Assembly (NCBI GenBank): GCA_019359155.1
Contig: JAHHHV010000085.1
Location: forward strand, 21,208 to 85,207
Source of the DNA: Pegethrix bostrychoides GSE-TBD4-15B
GTDB taxonomy: Bacteria; Cyanobacteriota; Cyanobacteriia; Elainellales; Elainellaceae
DNA: 64,000 bases
Direction of reading: 5' to 3'
Shown here: in pieces, positions 16,897-26,334 of the stretch
Layout of the letters: every line of letters starts with the position of its first letter
How positions within the stretch are numbered: position 1 is the first letter of the stretch
Notes under the pieces: model-generated
The model's input: the letters and a program-made list of their open reading frames with translations, nothing else
What the model was told of the DNA's origin: nothing
Database searches by the model: none
Made by a program: the position numbers and the translations under genes

Positions 16897-17838
16897 TTAG
16901 CAGCGTTTTTCTAGCGCCTGCATCACCAGCTTAGGAATCTTAGAAGGCCGATCGGCAACCGGAACCTTAGCTCGCTTGAAGGCCGCCAACTTGCTCTCAA
17001 CCGAGCCAATCTCCGTGCCTATCCTGGCGATCCGCGAAGAAATAATCGCCCCCGCATGACCAATCTGCTGACCTTTGGGGGCAGTTATGCCAGCCACATA
17101 GGCCACGACTGGCTTTTCAATCGCTTCGGCAATATAGCGCGCCGCAGTTTCTTCGCTTTCGCCGCCGATTTCACCCACCAGCACAATCGCCTCGGTTTGC
17201 TCGTCTTCTTCTAGAATTTGCAGCCACTGCTGAAACGAAGATCCGACAATCGCATCGCCGCCAATCCCCACCGCAATGGACTGGCCTAGACCGGCTCGAG
17301 TTAGCTCCAGCGCTACTTCCGAGGTCAGGGTACCGCTGCGGCTAATGATGCCCACTGATCCAGGCTGATAGCAGTAGGGCGGATGCGTGCCCAGCAGAAT
17401 TTTGTCCGGGATGATAATGCCAGGACTGCTAGGCCCCACCACAAACGTCTCGGTGGACTCTGCCTCGCGCAGCAGCCTGACCATATCGAGCGGCGGAATG
17501 CCTTCTGTAACCAGCACGAGCTGTCGAATTCCAGCCGCCATCGCCTCTAGCGCCGCATCCAGCATGGTATAGGGCGCGACGAACAGCACAGCCACATCTA
17601 CAGCGCCGACCTGCTCAATCGCTTGCTCAACCAAATCAAACACCGGAATTCCAGCAGCTTCCGTGCCGCCAAAGGCCGGACTCACGCCTGCCACAATTGA
17701 CGTACCGTAGCGCTGCATCAACGGCACATAGAGTGCGCCTAGCGGTTCAGCAATCCCCTGAACCAGTACTCGGCTGCCAGCAAAATCCATCGCTGGCAGC
17801 GGCTGACCTAATCCCCTTACTTCCCTGATTTCGCTCAT
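16897..17838 (-). CDS. sucD: Succinyl-CoA synthetase alpha subunit (CoA-binding/ligase family)
   Basis: A 313-residue alpha subunit. It has an N-terminal CoA-binding Rossmann domain (about 20-120), VGIISRSGTLTSEVA (about 160) and the catalytic phospho-histidine loop GHAGAII (about residue 260). With SucC it forms succinate, CoA and nucleoside triphosphate from succinyl-CoA in the TCA cycle. The ATG overlaps the sucC stop in ATGA, which indicates translational coupling. The N-terminus is a little unusual compared with standard SucD, so a related acyl-CoA ligase is possible, but the sucC partner supports the call. Confidence 0.85.
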   Translation of the reverse strand: MSEIREVRGLGQPLPAMDFAGSRVLVQGIAEPLGALYVPLMQRYGTSIVAGVSPAFGGTEAAGIPVFDLVEQAIEQVGAVDVAVLFVAPYTMLDAALEAMAAGIRQLVLVTEGIPPLDMVRLLREAESTETFVVGPSSPGIIIPDKILLGTHPPYCYQPGSVGIISRSGTLTSEVALELTRAGLGQSIAVGIGGDAIVGSSFQQWLQILEEDEQTEAIVLVGEIGGESEETAARYIAEAIEKPVVAYVAGITAPKGQQIGHAGAIISSRIARIGTEIGSVESKLAAFKRAKVPVADRPSKIPKLVMQALEKRC

Positions 17839-19052
17839 GCAGAGGCCAAGATCAGCGGTGAATTACCCGTCTGGGCTGGCTGACTGGCTCCATGGGGAGG
17901 ACTGACGCTCTGAGTAGCTGGCGCTGCTGAACGTTTGACAGCTTCTAGGACTGCTTCATCGATTGACTCAAACACCGGCACATCCATTGCGGCCAACAGC
18001 CCCCGCGCCGAGTGAAACTGGTCGCCTGCCAAGCGCACCACGAACGGCACTTGCTGACCGGACTGCCACTTCAAGAAGCCCGCGATGGCTTCAGCCACCT
18101 GCAAGCAGGAAGCTACGCCACCCAAAATATTTACCAAAACTACCTTGACGCTTTTTTCCTGCGTAATCAGGTCAAACGCTTGCTTCAGCCGATCTTGCAG
18201 GACGCTGGGCGGGCAGCAGTGGCGATAGTCGCCGCCCAAATCCACAAAATTTGCGGCTTTGCCTTTGCTCTTTTGCAGCAAGTCCAGCGTCGCCATCGTC
18301 AAACCTGCCCCGTTGCAGAGTACGCCGATATTGCCCTCGCGCTCGACTAGGTTGATGCTGCAAGTCAGCGCGTGGGGAACAGCTTGGTCGGGAATGGTGG
18401 CAACTAGCGAAGCCAGCTCTGGCTGCCGACCAATGGCCGCATCGTTGACGACAATTTTGCCATCAAGCGCCATGAGCTCTTGGTTTGAGCTAACCGCCAG
18501 CGGGTTAATTTCTACCAGATCCAGATCGCGTTCCGTAAATAAGCGATACATCTTTTCAACGATATCGGTGACAGCCGAGAGCAGCTTGCCCTCTAGCCCC
18601 ATTTTGAGTGCTAGCCGCCGCGCGTAATACGGCGAGAATTCTTGGGTTACGACCACCTGCGAAATCTTGCTGAGCTTCGCCTCAACTTCAACACCGCCGA
18701 ACTGAGAGCCGAGCAGTACCGGGCGACGAGTGGCGCTATCTAAAGCAACAGCTATGTAAAACTCGCGCTCTGCGTTGTACTTGGCCTCTGCTAGCAGCAC
18801 TTTGGGATATTTGCCCATAATCGGCAGGTGAAAAATTGCCTGAGCTGCCGCAATCGCGTCGATCGTGTTTTCCACAAATCGAATGCCGCCCATCTTGCCG
18901 CGAGCGCTAGTGTAAACCTGCGACTTCAAAACGACGGGGAACGGAATAGTCAGCCCTTTCAACTCGGTGGGGCGGTCGATGCGCTGTGAGGGCAACACGG
19001 GGATACCCTGTTGACGGAACAGCTCTTTGGCCTGATATTCTAACAAATCCAT
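17835..19052 (-). CDS. sucC: Succinyl-CoA synthetase beta subunit
   Basis: A 405-residue ATP-grasp subunit starting MDLLEYQAKELF, which is the classic SucC beginning. For that reason ATG 19052 is chosen over longer frames to 19193. The ATP-grasp domain runs to about residue 220; ARGKMGG is the nucleotide loop, and the magnesium-binding block VEINPLAV is at about 200. The C-terminal flavodoxin-like domain has GAGLTMATLDLL and VNILGG. It binds nucleotide and succinate and pairs with SucD. The last 35 residues are an Ala/Pro/Ser-rich extension past the usual end. First gene of a two-gene operon. Confidence 0.88.
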   Translation of the reverse strand: MDLLEYQAKELFRQQGIPVLPSQRIDRPTELKGLTIPFPVVLKSQVYTSARGKMGGIRFVENTIDAIAAAQAIFHLPIMGKYPKVLLAEAKYNAEREFYIAVALDSATRRPVLLGSQFGGVEVEAKLSKISQVVVTQEFSPYYARRLALKMGLEGKLLSAVTDIVEKMYRLFTERDLDLVEINPLAVSSNQELMALDGKIVVNDAAIGRQPELASLVATIPDQAVPHALTCSINLVEREGNIGVLCNGAGLTMATLDLLQKSKGKAANFVDLGGDYRHCCPPSVLQDRLKQAFDLITQEKSVKVVLVNILGGVASCLQVAEAIAGFLKWQSGQQVPFVVRLAGDQFHSARGLLAAMDVPVFESIDEAVLEAVKRSAAPATQSVSPPHGASQPAQTGNSPLILASA

Positions 19053-19860
19053 AGGTTTAGTCCCAAAACTGATGCTAACGAGACAGGAACTCAGAAAGCT
19101 ACCAGCGTAAATAACTCTGGTTAAGAGAAAGTTAATATAGCTCTCTTGAGGATACCCGCTGATTGAAATTCCTGAATGCAACATTTGCTGCATTTTTGAA
19201 GAATAATGCTGACTTTTCTGACGGTTTATCTAGCCATAGCGCTTGAGAAGGGGTTGACTTGTAGCAGCCTGACAGCTCGTTGCTCCCGCTCAGGCGCTCT
19301 AGTCTTAGGCCATAGTCTCCATAGTCTCGATCACCAACAGGTTTCAACTGGAGGCAGACTCATCAAACATACAGAGTAGCAGTAAGCTCAAGCCTCATTC
19401 CCCATCTCTGGGTAGAACATTCGGCAAGCTACTTGTGCCAGAGTTGATGCCTCAAATCTTAATCATCTACAGAGCACTAAATCTCTGTCTCACAGACTAC
19501 TCTCAGGCGAGATCTAACGCTTGAAATCTAACTTTCAGCAAGCTCTAAGCAGGCTCTAAGGCAGGTAACCTACTCTTGCTGCCTTGAACCGCAGCCACCA
19601 AAACACCACACTACAACTCACGTGACAAATCAGGTGACCGTGAAGCTCGAACGCTACATTCGAGAGCTGCACTTCTAAACCAGCAGCTAGATGTCAGACT
19701 ATCATCGCCCACAGGTCGAGTCAACCGAACTGATTCAGGAAATTCAACAATAAACTTTACTTAAGAGCTTGAGTGAACTGAATCGTTCTCTGAGAACTGA
19801 TTAAATTGGGGATAGCGTGAGTTGCAGTCACAGTTCAGCATTTAGCTCAGGAGAAAGGCA
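19053..19860. other. Long intergenic stretch between divergent sucC and ald
   Basis: About 800 bases without a credible gene. Short open frames on both strands lack ribosome sites and family resemblance, and no tRNA-like fold was seen. It must carry the promoters of sucCD (leftward) and ald (rightward). A 13-base perfect palindrome lies near ald (19785-19797). The stretch could hide a small RNA, which cannot be judged by eye. Confidence 0.5.
19785..19797. promoter_or_regulatory. Palindrome GTTCTCTGAGAAC upstream of ald
   Basis: A perfect inverted repeat (6-bp arms, 1-base centre) 63 bases before the ald ATG. The position and symmetry fit a dimeric regulator's operator; the regulator is unknown. 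Confidence 0.4.
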
Positions 19861-20946
19861 ATGGAAATTGGTGTGCCCAAAGAGACTAAAGACCAGGAGT
19901 TTCGGGTTGGCCTCAGCCCCAGCAGCGTCAGGAGCTTGAGCGATTACGGGCATACGGTGTTCGTCGAAGCCGGGGCAGGGCTTGGCTCAGGCTGCACGGA
20001 CGCAGAATACAGTCAGGCGGGAGCCAAAATCACCTCGGCAGTGGCAGCCTGGGAACGCGCTTTGGTGGTGAAGGTGAAAGAACCCCTGCCCAATGAATAT
20101 CCGCTGATCCAGTCTGACCAAATCCTCTTTACCTATCTGCATCTAGCGGCCAACCGAGCGCTGACTGAGCGGCTGATTGAGTCGGGCGTGACGGCCATCG
20201 CCTATGAAACTGTAGAGCTGCCCAACCGCAGCCTGCCCTTGCTCACGCCGATGAGCATTATCGCTGGACGGCTTTCGGTGCAGTTTGGGGCGAGGTATTT
20301 GGAGCGGCAGCAGGGCGGACGGGGCGTTTTGCTGGGCGGCGTACCGGGAGTGCGTCCCGGCAAGGTCGTGATTTTGGGCGGCGGCGTGGTGGGCACAGAA
20401 GCGGCAAAAATGGCAATTGGGCTGGGCGCTCAGGTGCAGATTATTGATCTGAACCTGGAGCGACTGGCGTTCCTGGAGACGCTGTTTGGTTCGCGGGTGG
20501 AGCTGCTCTACAGCAACAGCTCGCAGATTGAAGCCTCTGTGCCGGAGGCAGATTTGCTGATTGGCGCAGTGCTGGTGCCGGGACGACGTGCGCCAATTCT
20601 AGTCTCAAAAGCGCTGGTGGCAAAGATGCGGCCTGGTTCGGTAATTGTTGACGTGGCAGTTGACCAAGGCGGCTGCATTGAGACGCTGCGCCCCACCTCG
20701 CACAGCAGCCCCACCTACGTTGAATCAGGCGTGGTGCATTACGGTGTGCCCAATATGCCGGGTTCTGTACCTTGGACAGCGACTCAGGCGCTCAACAATA
20801 GCACCTTTCCTTACGTGCTGAAGCTGGCCAATCAAGGGCTGGCGGCATTGGAAACCGATTTGGCGCTGGCGCAGGGGCTAAACGTGCAGCAGCATCAATT
20901 GGTGCATCCGGCAGTCCGCGAGGTGTTTGCCGATTTAGCCAAGTAA
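19861..20946 (+). CDS. ald: Alanine dehydrogenase
   Basis: A 361-residue enzyme of the Ald/PNT family, which interconverts L-alanine and pyruvate plus ammonia with NAD. It starts MEIGVPKETKDQEFRVGL. Catalytic Lys in VVKVKEP (about residue 75) and His in YLHLA (about 96) are visible, and the NAD-binding glycine loop is VVILGGGVVGTEAAK (about 168-182). AGGAGAAAGGC before the ATG is a good ribosome site. The gene is monocistronic behind an 800-base intergenic region. Confidence 0.95.
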   Translation: MEIGVPKETKDQEFRVGLSPSSVRSLSDYGHTVFVEAGAGLGSGCTDAEYSQAGAKITSAVAAWERALVVKVKEPLPNEYPLIQSDQILFTYLHLAANRALTERLIESGVTAIAYETVELPNRSLPLLTPMSIIAGRLSVQFGARYLERQQGGRGVLLGGVPGVRPGKVVILGGGVVGTEAAKMAIGLGAQVQIIDLNLERLAFLETLFGSRVELLYSNSSQIEASVPEADLLIGAVLVPGRRAPILVSKALVAKMRPGSVIVDVAVDQGGCIETLRPTSHSSPTYVESGVVHYGVPNMPGSVPWTATQALNNSTFPYVLKLANQGLAALETDLALAQGLNVQQHQLVHPAVREVFADLAK

Positions 20947-21062
20947 TCTTCATGCATTATTAAAAATTAAAAAATGTATCTTTGACTACATTTCTTCTAG
21001 ACTGGACGAAAATAGAACCAACAGAAGTAATCGCTGTTCTATTCAACCCTAGGAGACGACCC

Positions 21063-21245
21063 ATGAAAGTTGATACCGTTCCAGTTCCCCGCAATCCGCA
21101 GGAGCTTGACCGCGCCATTCGTCGCTATCGATCGAGCAACTGGCGCGGACGCGAGCTGTTTTGCCACTGGCAGGCGATTCGGCTAGCGGCGCTGGCGCAA
21201 GCAGATCTGAGCGAGGATCAAATTCCGGGCGGAGACAGCTATTAG
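21063..21245 (+). CDS. Small hypothetical protein, 60 residues
   Basis: The start MKVDTVPVPRNPQELD is chosen because AGGAGA lies 7 bases before the ATG; a longer frame from 20982 has no such site. The protein is mainly helical and basic in the middle (RRYRSSNWRGRELFCHW), with no recognised family. The stop codon lies inside the left arm of a perfect 18-bp hairpin, which is likely part of its 3' end. Confidence 0.6.
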   Translation: MKVDTVPVPRNPQELDRAIRRYRSSNWRGRELFCHWQAIRLAALAQADLSEDQIPGGDSY

Positions 21246-21277
21246 ATAGCTGCTATCTAGCAGCTATCTAATAGCTG
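21236..21277. repeat. Perfect 18-bp inverted repeat with 6-base loop
   Basis: Arms 21236-21253 and 21260-21277 are exact reverse complements; the loop is TATCTA. It covers the stop codon of the small gene at 21063-21245 and has no downstream T-run. It may be an RNA-stabilising or attenuating hairpin, or a transposon-derived palindrome. Confidence 0.9.
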
Positions 21278-21404
21278 AGCGTTCCCTCAATCGCGGTAGC
21301 TGTGCAGGCTGCTGCGATTTTGGTTAGTCAGCCGCAGCTCAACTCGGCAGGTGCGATACGATAGATGCGGGAATGCGACTTGACGTGAGACGAGCGGTGA
21401 AGCT

Positions 21405-22160
21405 ATGGGACTTTTAGATCGATTGAGTCGTTTGATTCGAGCCACGCTGAATGACCTGATTGGGCAGGCTGAAGATCCAGAGAAGATTCTGGAGCAGACC
21501 GTGATCGAGATGCAGGACGACCTGATTCGGCTGCGGCAGGCTGTGGCTCAAGCGATTGCCACTCAAAAGCGCACCGAGCGACAGTGTGCACAGTCCCAAA
21601 CCAGTGCCGAAGACTGGTATCGTCGCGCTCAGCTGGCGCTGCAAAAAGGCGATGAGTCGCTGGCGCGGGAAGCCCTCAGCCGTCGGCAGGCGCTGCAAGA
21701 GACGGCTACAGCCCTGCAAACCCAGATTGATCAGCAGCGGGTGATCGTGGAGAAGCTAAAGCAAAACATGCGGCTGCTAGAAGGCAAAATCTCCGATGCC
21801 AAGACCAAAAAAGATATGTATATTGCCAGAGCGCGTTCTGCCAAAGCCTCGCAGCGGCTGAACGAAATGCTGGGCAACGTCGGCACTCAGGACGCGATGG
21901 CGGCTTTTGAGCGGATGGAAGAAAAAGTGTTGCAGCTCGAATCTCAGGCCGAGGCGGTGGCTGAGCTAAACGCAGGCGACAGCATCGAAAAGCAGTTCAA
22001 GTCTTTGGAAAGCAGCAGCGTAGATGCAGAGCTAGCCGCCCTGAAAGCCCAGATCGCTGCGCCCATGCTGGACAGCCCGCCTGCCAGCCCGCCTGCCAGT
22101 CTACCCAACTCGACTGACGCTGAAATTGAGCAGCTGCGCTCACGCTTAGAAGAGGCTTGA
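21405..22160 (+). CDS. PspA/IM30 (Vipp1) family membrane-remodelling protein
   Basis: A 251-residue, almost fully helical coiled-coil protein that begins MGLLDRLSRLIRATLNDLI, the amphipathic membrane-binding helix of the family. AEDPEKILEQTVIEMQ is the conserved next block. PspA/Vipp1 proteins form ESCRT-III-like rings on membranes; Vipp1 supports thylakoid upkeep. A Pro/Ser linker and a final helix (about 222-251) form a C-terminal extension, as in Vipp1, but it is shorter and Pro-rich, so PspA versus Vipp1 is undecided. It is followed convergently by holA. Confidence 0.88.
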   Translation: MGLLDRLSRLIRATLNDLIGQAEDPEKILEQTVIEMQDDLIRLRQAVAQAIATQKRTERQCAQSQTSAEDWYRRAQLALQKGDESLAREALSRRQALQETATALQTQIDQQRVIVEKLKQNMRLLEGKISDAKTKKDMYIARARSAKASQRLNEMLGNVGTQDAMAAFERMEEKVLQLESQAEAVAELNAGDSIEKQFKSLESSSVDAELAALKAQIAAPMLDSPPASPPASLPNSTDAEIEQLRSRLEEA

Positions 22161-22172
22161 TCTAGCAAAGGC

Positions 22173-23153
22173 TCAATCTCTGCGATAGAGCAGCGACAGC
22201 TCGATCGCCTTCATTTGCAGCGCCTCCAGCGGCTCAGCCCCCATTTTTAAGCTAAACTCCAGCTCTAGCAAAATCGGCAGCGTTTGCAGAAAGGCGTGGG
22301 TGGAAATTCCCTTCACCTCCTGACGCAAAAAGTAGAGCTGCTTCGGGTTGTTCACCTCGGCCAGTCGCGCTACCTCGCGGTCGTCGCGATCGCCAGCTTC
22401 TACCGTTAGCTTCACCCAGAGCCGCGTCCGAAAATAGCCCACCAGCGTTGCCACAATCCGCAATGGCGCTTCGTTGCGGTTGAGTAACTCACCAATCAGC
22501 GAGAGAGCACTGGCCGTGTCGCCTTCCCGAATCGCCGCCGCGAGCTGATAGCTGCTCTGAGCCGAGTTGGTCACTAGGCTGGCAATCGCCGCTTCGTCTA
22601 GGGTGCTTGTTCCGGCATAGAGCCGCAGCTTTTCGAGTTCGCTGTAGAGCTGGCGCGACTGACTCCCCACCGAGTTAACCAACGCCTGCACCGCTCCAGC
22701 AGTCAGCTTTACGCCCGTCTCTTGGGCTGCCTTTCGCACCTGTTGAGCGATCAAATCGGTGTTCCAAGCCGGAATCAGGCTAAATTCGCAGATCTCCGCA
22801 TGTTTTTGTAAGAGCTTGGTGGACTTGATCCGACCGTCCGGCTTGTTTGTCGTCGAAAATAGCAGCACGGTTTCTGGTGGCAGCTTCGGGAGCGTTCGCT
22901 CTAGTTCGGCCAGCAGATCCTCAGCACAGCGCTGAAAAACGGTCGTTTCGGCTAGCCAAATAAACCGACTGCCGCTGCCAAACGGAGCCGTCATCGCCAA
23001 GTTCAGCGCCTGAACCACCGCATTGGGCTGGTCAGCAGCCAGCTTGCTGTAGTTAAAATCCGCCCAGTTCGGGTCGAGGCTCTGCTGGCGCAGGCGGGCG
23101 GCGGCTCCGTTTAAGGCAAACTCGTCATCGCCCCAGTAGAGATAGATTGACAT
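22173..23153 (-). CDS. holA: DNA polymerase III delta subunit
   Basis: A 326-residue clamp-loader subunit. The start MSIYLYWGDDEFAL matches cyanobacterial HolA, and LLFSTTNKPDGR and SQSRQLYSELEKLRLYAG fit the family. The delta subunit opens the beta clamp within the clamp loader. The C-terminal helical domain (about 205-326) mediates pentamer contacts. It is a lone gene with its promoter in the short gap to the divergent gene at 23253. Confidence 0.9.
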   Translation of the reverse strand: MSIYLYWGDDEFALNGAAARLRQQSLDPNWADFNYSKLAADQPNAVVQALNLAMTAPFGSGSRFIWLAETTVFQRCAEDLLAELERTLPKLPPETVLLFSTTNKPDGRIKSTKLLQKHAEICEFSLIPAWNTDLIAQQVRKAAQETGVKLTAGAVQALVNSVGSQSRQLYSELEKLRLYAGTSTLDEAAIASLVTNSAQSSYQLAAAIREGDTASALSLIGELLNRNEAPLRIVATLVGYFRTRLWVKLTVEAGDRDDREVARLAEVNNPKQLYFLRQEVKGISTHAFLQTLPILLELEFSLKMGAEPLEALQMKAIELSLLYRRD

Positions 23154-23252
23154 AGGATTTGGGCATCGCTGGCTGATTTTAGGTTCCCCGTCGCGCTTGG
23201 GGCAAATTGCCGCTAAATTAAGGGAGGTGGCTCAACGCAGAGGCAAATTAGG

Positions 23253-24032
23253 TTGGACGATACTTATCAGGTTTATATCAATCGCGTCGCCCGCATGACG
23301 CTGCCAGAGGCGTATCAGACTCAGGTGCAGTACATTCAGCCTTCTCCCAAGTATGCGCCCGACGCCGCCGGAGTGATCCAGCCTGCGGCCTTTCCGGGCT
23401 ACACGGTGATTACGCCGCCTTGGCGAGACGATCCAGAAAACGCCGGGTTTTACGAGCATCTCGCCAGCTATCAGCAGCAGGTCTTAGAAAAACTGCCGCC
23501 CGGTCTGCTGATTCCGCTGCCTGCGAAGAGCTTTCATTTTACGCTGGCCGACCTGATCTGGGCGAGCGCCTATCGACATGCGATCCAGAATCCTGAGTTT
23601 GAGCCAAGCCTGCATCAGCGCGTCGCCGAAAGCTTCCAAAAAGTACCCGCGCAGTCTGATCAACCCATCCAGTGGCAGGTGATTGGCCTGTTTCTGCGGA
23701 CGCGGGCGCTGGGAGTTTGCCTCGTGCCCAAAGACGAAGCTTCCTATAACCGGGTGATTGAGCTACGCCGCACGCTCTACCAGAACTCTGACCTGATTGG
23801 CCTGGGCATTGAGCAGCAGTATGACTTTACGGCACATATTACGCTGGGCTACTTCGGCGAACCTGCCGCCGATATCCACCGCGAGACGCTGGCTGAGACG
23901 CTGATTAAGCTGAACGAATGGTGGCTGGAAACGGGCGAACAGTTGATTCAGGTGCAGCGAGCCGAACTCCGCAAGTTTGCTGATATGACCCGCTACCACC
24001 GTGAACCGGACTGGCCGAGCTTTCAGTTTTAG
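23253..24032 (+). CDS. 2H-phosphoesterase-like protein (DUF1868 type)
   Basis: A 259-residue protein with two H-x-T motifs, HFTL (about residue 91) and HITL (about 195). This is the hallmark of the 2H phosphoesterase fold, which acts on 2',3'-cyclic or 2'-5' phosphate bonds. The length and spacing fit the DUF1868 group. The only start without shortening the N-terminus is TTG at 23253; an internal ATG lies at residue 15. The substrate is unknown. It is divergent from holA. Confidence 0.7.
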   Translation: MDDTYQVYINRVARMTLPEAYQTQVQYIQPSPKYAPDAAGVIQPAAFPGYTVITPPWRDDPENAGFYEHLASYQQQVLEKLPPGLLIPLPAKSFHFTLADLIWASAYRHAIQNPEFEPSLHQRVAESFQKVPAQSDQPIQWQVIGLFLRTRALGVCLVPKDEASYNRVIELRRTLYQNSDLIGLGIEQQYDFTAHITLGYFGEPAADIHRETLAETLIKLNEWWLETGEQLIQVQRAELRKFADMTRYHREPDWPSFQF

Positions 24033-24052
24033 AGCCATTGAGTAGAGCAGGT

Positions 24053-24586
24053 TCAGGAGGCAGGCGCTAACCGCTTTCGCATTGACTCAGCGCGGCGCTT
24101 AGCGGTAGCGTTTTTAGCGTCAATTTTCAGCGCAGCTTCGTAGGTTTCGAGTGCCTGCGGGATTAGCTGCTTTTTCTCGTAGGCAAAGCCCAGATTATTC
24201 AGCGCCGTGGGGTAATCGGGCAGCAGATCCAGCGCCTCTCTATACTGCTTAATCGCCAGATCAAACTGCTCTTGCGCCGCATAGGTAAAGCCCAGCGCGT
24301 TATGTACCAGCGCTTCGTTTTCAGCACCCTCTAGGTCTTTAGCCTTCAGCGCTTTCTGAAACTGCGCGACCGCCTGACTGTAGAGCCGCTTATCTAGAAA
24401 AATACTGCCCAGCTCGTAATGCTCTTTGGAACTGCCTTTGCCCTGGGTCAGCTTGGCTTGCAGCTTGGAGAGTGCGGTTTCGGTACGGCGTGTTTTCAAA
24501 ATCTGGCGAAACACAAACCAGCCGGCGGCGGCGAGCAGCACGACTAAAATGCTGAGGTAAAGGATAGGCAAGGATTGGTCGTTCAT
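24053..24586 (-). CDS. TPR protein resembling photosystem I assembly factor Ycf37
   Basis: A 177-residue protein with one N-terminal membrane segment (about 7-25) followed by an RQILKTRR basic patch and three TPR units (about 55-165; ELGSIFLDKRLYSQAV, ALVHNALGFTYAAQ, ALNNLGFAYEKK). Length, the single membrane anchor and the ordering fit Ycf37, which assists PSI assembly or stability. ATG 24586 is chosen because the protein then starts directly with the anchor. The assignment rests on remembered family layout, not alignment. It follows ndhJ on the same strand. Confidence 0.65.
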   Translation of the reverse strand: MNDQSLPILYLSILVVLLAAAGWFVFRQILKTRRTETALSKLQAKLTQGKGSSKEHYELGSIFLDKRLYSQAVAQFQKALKAKDLEGAENEALVHNALGFTYAAQEQFDLAIKQYREALDLLPDYPTALNNLGFAYEKKQLIPQALETYEAALKIDAKNATAKRRAESMRKRLAPAS

Positions 24587-24664
24587 AGCTCTCAAATTTC
24601 TGTCCAGATTCCAGACTAGGGTACAGGCTGAGCCTGTCGCCAAAAAAGCAATGAGTCTTAGCGA

Positions 24665-24707
24665 ATGGGCTTTGGATCACCGATCCTGCCCAACCTCCAA
24701 AACCCAT
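24665..24707. repeat. Inverted repeat downstream of ndhJ
   Basis: Arms 24665-24676 and 24696-24707 pair over 11 of 12 positions, with further outer pairing if one base bulges. No T-run follows in the ndhJ direction, so it is a weak candidate for the end structure of the ndhCKJ transcript. Confidence 0.4.
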
Positions 24708-24726
24708 CGCTGTTTAAATCAGTCTG

Positions 24727-25251
24727 TTAGTAAGCGTCTTGCAGCTCGAAGAAATCGGGCGAGACATAGTCTTTCCGCAGTGGGAAGCCGACCCAATCTT
24801 CGGGCATCAGGATGCGCTTCAGGTTGGGATGGCCTTCATAGACGATGCCGTACATGTCATAGCATTCGCGCTCCTGCCAGTCAGCAGTTTTCCAGATCCA
24901 GTAGACCGAAGGCAGCTTGGCATCGTCGCGTTGCAGAAACACCTTGACGCGCAGTTCGTCAGGCCGATCGGCGTTATCACTGACTTTGATCAGGTGGTAA
25001 GCGCTGACCAACTCGCCGCCGGGGCCAGTATCGTAGGCAAACTGGCATTGCAGGTAGTTAAAGCCGTAGGCATAAAGCGCAGTGCAAAACGGCAGCAGAA
25101 ACTCACGGTCTACCTTGACGATTTCTACGCCCAGGTGATCCGACTCCATCACCTCATGCTCAAAGCCATTCTCGGTGAGCCATTTGGAGATTTTGCCTGC
25201 CTCAACAATCTGAGTGGCTTCGGCCTCTGGAGCCTGCGTTTCATCAGCCAT
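24727..25251 (-). CDS. ndhJ: NAD(P)H-quinone oxidoreductase subunit J
   Basis: A 174-residue NdhJ (NuoC-like) subunit of the peripheral arm of NDH-1, which passes electrons from ferredoxin to plastoquinone in cyclic electron flow and respiration. Family blocks [26 protein letters not shown] and GFPLRKDY are present. The start overlaps the end of ndhK by 8 bases. The acidic N-terminus (about 15 residues) is a usual cyanobacterial extension. Confidence 0.95.
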   Translation of the reverse strand: MADETQAPEAEATQIVEAGKISKWLTENGFEHEVMESDHLGVEIVKVDREFLLPFCTALYAYGFNYLQCQFAYDTGPGGELVSAYHLIKVSDNADRPDELRVKVFLQRDDAKLPSVYWIWKTADWQERECYDMYGIVYEGHPNLKRILMPEDWVGFPLRKDYVSPDFFELQDAY

Positions 25252-25975
25252 TTTCGACCTCCTGCTTCTCGGCCTGTTCCAACGCCATCGGCATTCCCAT
25301 TGCCTGCATCAGCTCTTTGGGCGGAGCCTGACGCGCTTCGAGCTGGAGATATCTGCCGTCATGGATCAGCGGCACGGGCTTCATGTTGTGCGTCGTGCTG
25401 TAGTAGCGGTGAGTTTGCGCCACTTCGCCGCGCTCAGCCAGCGACTCGTTCGAGATCTTTTTTCGCAGCTTAATGATCGCGTCGATGATCGCTTCGGGAC
25501 GGGGCGGACAGCCGGGAATATAGACATCCACCGGAATCAGCTTGTCCACGCCGCGCACGGCAGAGGGAGAATCCATGCTGAACATCCCGCCAGTAATCGT
25601 GCAGGCTCCCATCGCGATCACGTATTTGGGGTCGGGCATCTGCTCGTAGAGCCGCACTAGCGCCGGAGCCATCTTCATCGTCACCGTGCCAGCCGTGATG
25701 ATCAAATCGGCCTGACGCGGGCTGCATCGGGGTAGTAGGCCAAAGCGGTCAAAGTCAAATCGACCGCCAATCAGCGCTGCAAACTCAATGAAGCAGCAGG
25801 CTGTGCCGTAGAGCAGCGGCCAAAGGCTGGAGAGCCGCGCCCAGTTGTAGAGGTCATCGACGGTGGTGAGCACCACGTTTTCAGACAGCTCTTTGGTCAC
25901 TTCAGGCCGCCCAATTGGATTGAGCAACTGCTGCATCATTTCCGCTTGGGTCGGCGAGGTGGGGGTGGGGTTCAT
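25244..25975 (-). CDS. ndhK: NAD(P)H-quinone oxidoreductase subunit K
   Basis: A NuoB-like subunit of about 243 residues that carries the terminal 4Fe-4S cluster N2. The ligands are visible in [10 protein letters not shown] (adjacent Cys pair), MGACTITGG and [17 protein letters not shown] at 25975 is chosen because its ATG overlaps the ndhC stop in ATGA; a second ATG lies two codons upstream at 25981. The protein is followed by ndhJ with an 8-base overlap. Confidence 0.95.
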   Translation of the reverse strand: MNPTPTSPTQAEMMQQLLNPIGRPEVTKELSENVVLTTVDDLYNWARLSSLWPLLYGTACCFIEFAALIGGRFDFDRFGLLPRCSPRQADLIITAGTVTMKMAPALVRLYEQMPDPKYVIAMGACTITGGMFSMDSPSAVRGVDKLIPVDVYIPGCPPRPEAIIDAIIKLRKKISNESLAERGEVAQTHRYYSTTHNMKPVPLIHDGRYLQLEARQAPPKELMQAMGMPMALEQAEKQEVENG

Positions 25976-26334
25976 GACCATTCAAGTGCTCCTTTGCGCC
26001 AGGCATATACAAGGGCAACGACTAAGATGCCAATAAAAATCAGGGCTTCGACGAAGGCCAACAGCCCTAGCTGGTTGAAGGCGACTGCCCACGGATACAG
26101 AAAAACTGTCTCTACGTCAAAGACAACAAACACCAGCGCAAACATGTAGTAGCGGATGTTGAACTGGATCCAAGCGCCGCCAATTGGCTCCATGCCAGAC
26201 TCATAGGTGAGGGCACGCTCAACGCCGCTGCGCCGGGGAGCCAGCACAAACGACAGGCCAATTGCCGCGCCCGCAACCAGGCTGCAAACAATCAAAAAGA
26301 CCAGAAAATATTCGTAACCGCTGAGGACAAACAC
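25972..26334 (-). CDS. ndhC: NAD(P)H-quinone oxidoreductase subunit 3
   Basis: A 120-residue NdhC (NuoA-like) membrane subunit with three transmembrane helices (about 8-28, 62-82, 90-112). The conserved loop [12 protein letters not shown] and [18 protein letters not shown] are present. It is first in the ndhC-ndhK-ndhJ operon, the standard cyanobacterial and plastid gene order. Confidence 0.96.
   Translation of the reverse strand: MFVLSGYEYFLVFLIVCSLVAGAAIGLSFVLAPRRSGVERALTYESGMEPIGGAWIQFNIRYYMFALVFVVFDVETVFLYPWAVAFNQLGLLAFVEALIFIGILVVALVYAWRKGALEWS

Noticed and set aside
19132..19347. Minus-strand 71-codon open frame upstream of sucC
   Set aside because: Overlaps the likely sucC promoter, composition is not protein-like, no start signal.
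22385..22395. GCGATCGC octamer as a regulatory site
   Set aside because: This is the HIP1 sequence common in cyanobacterial genomes (another at about 52510), inside coding DNA, so it marks lineage rather than a local signal.
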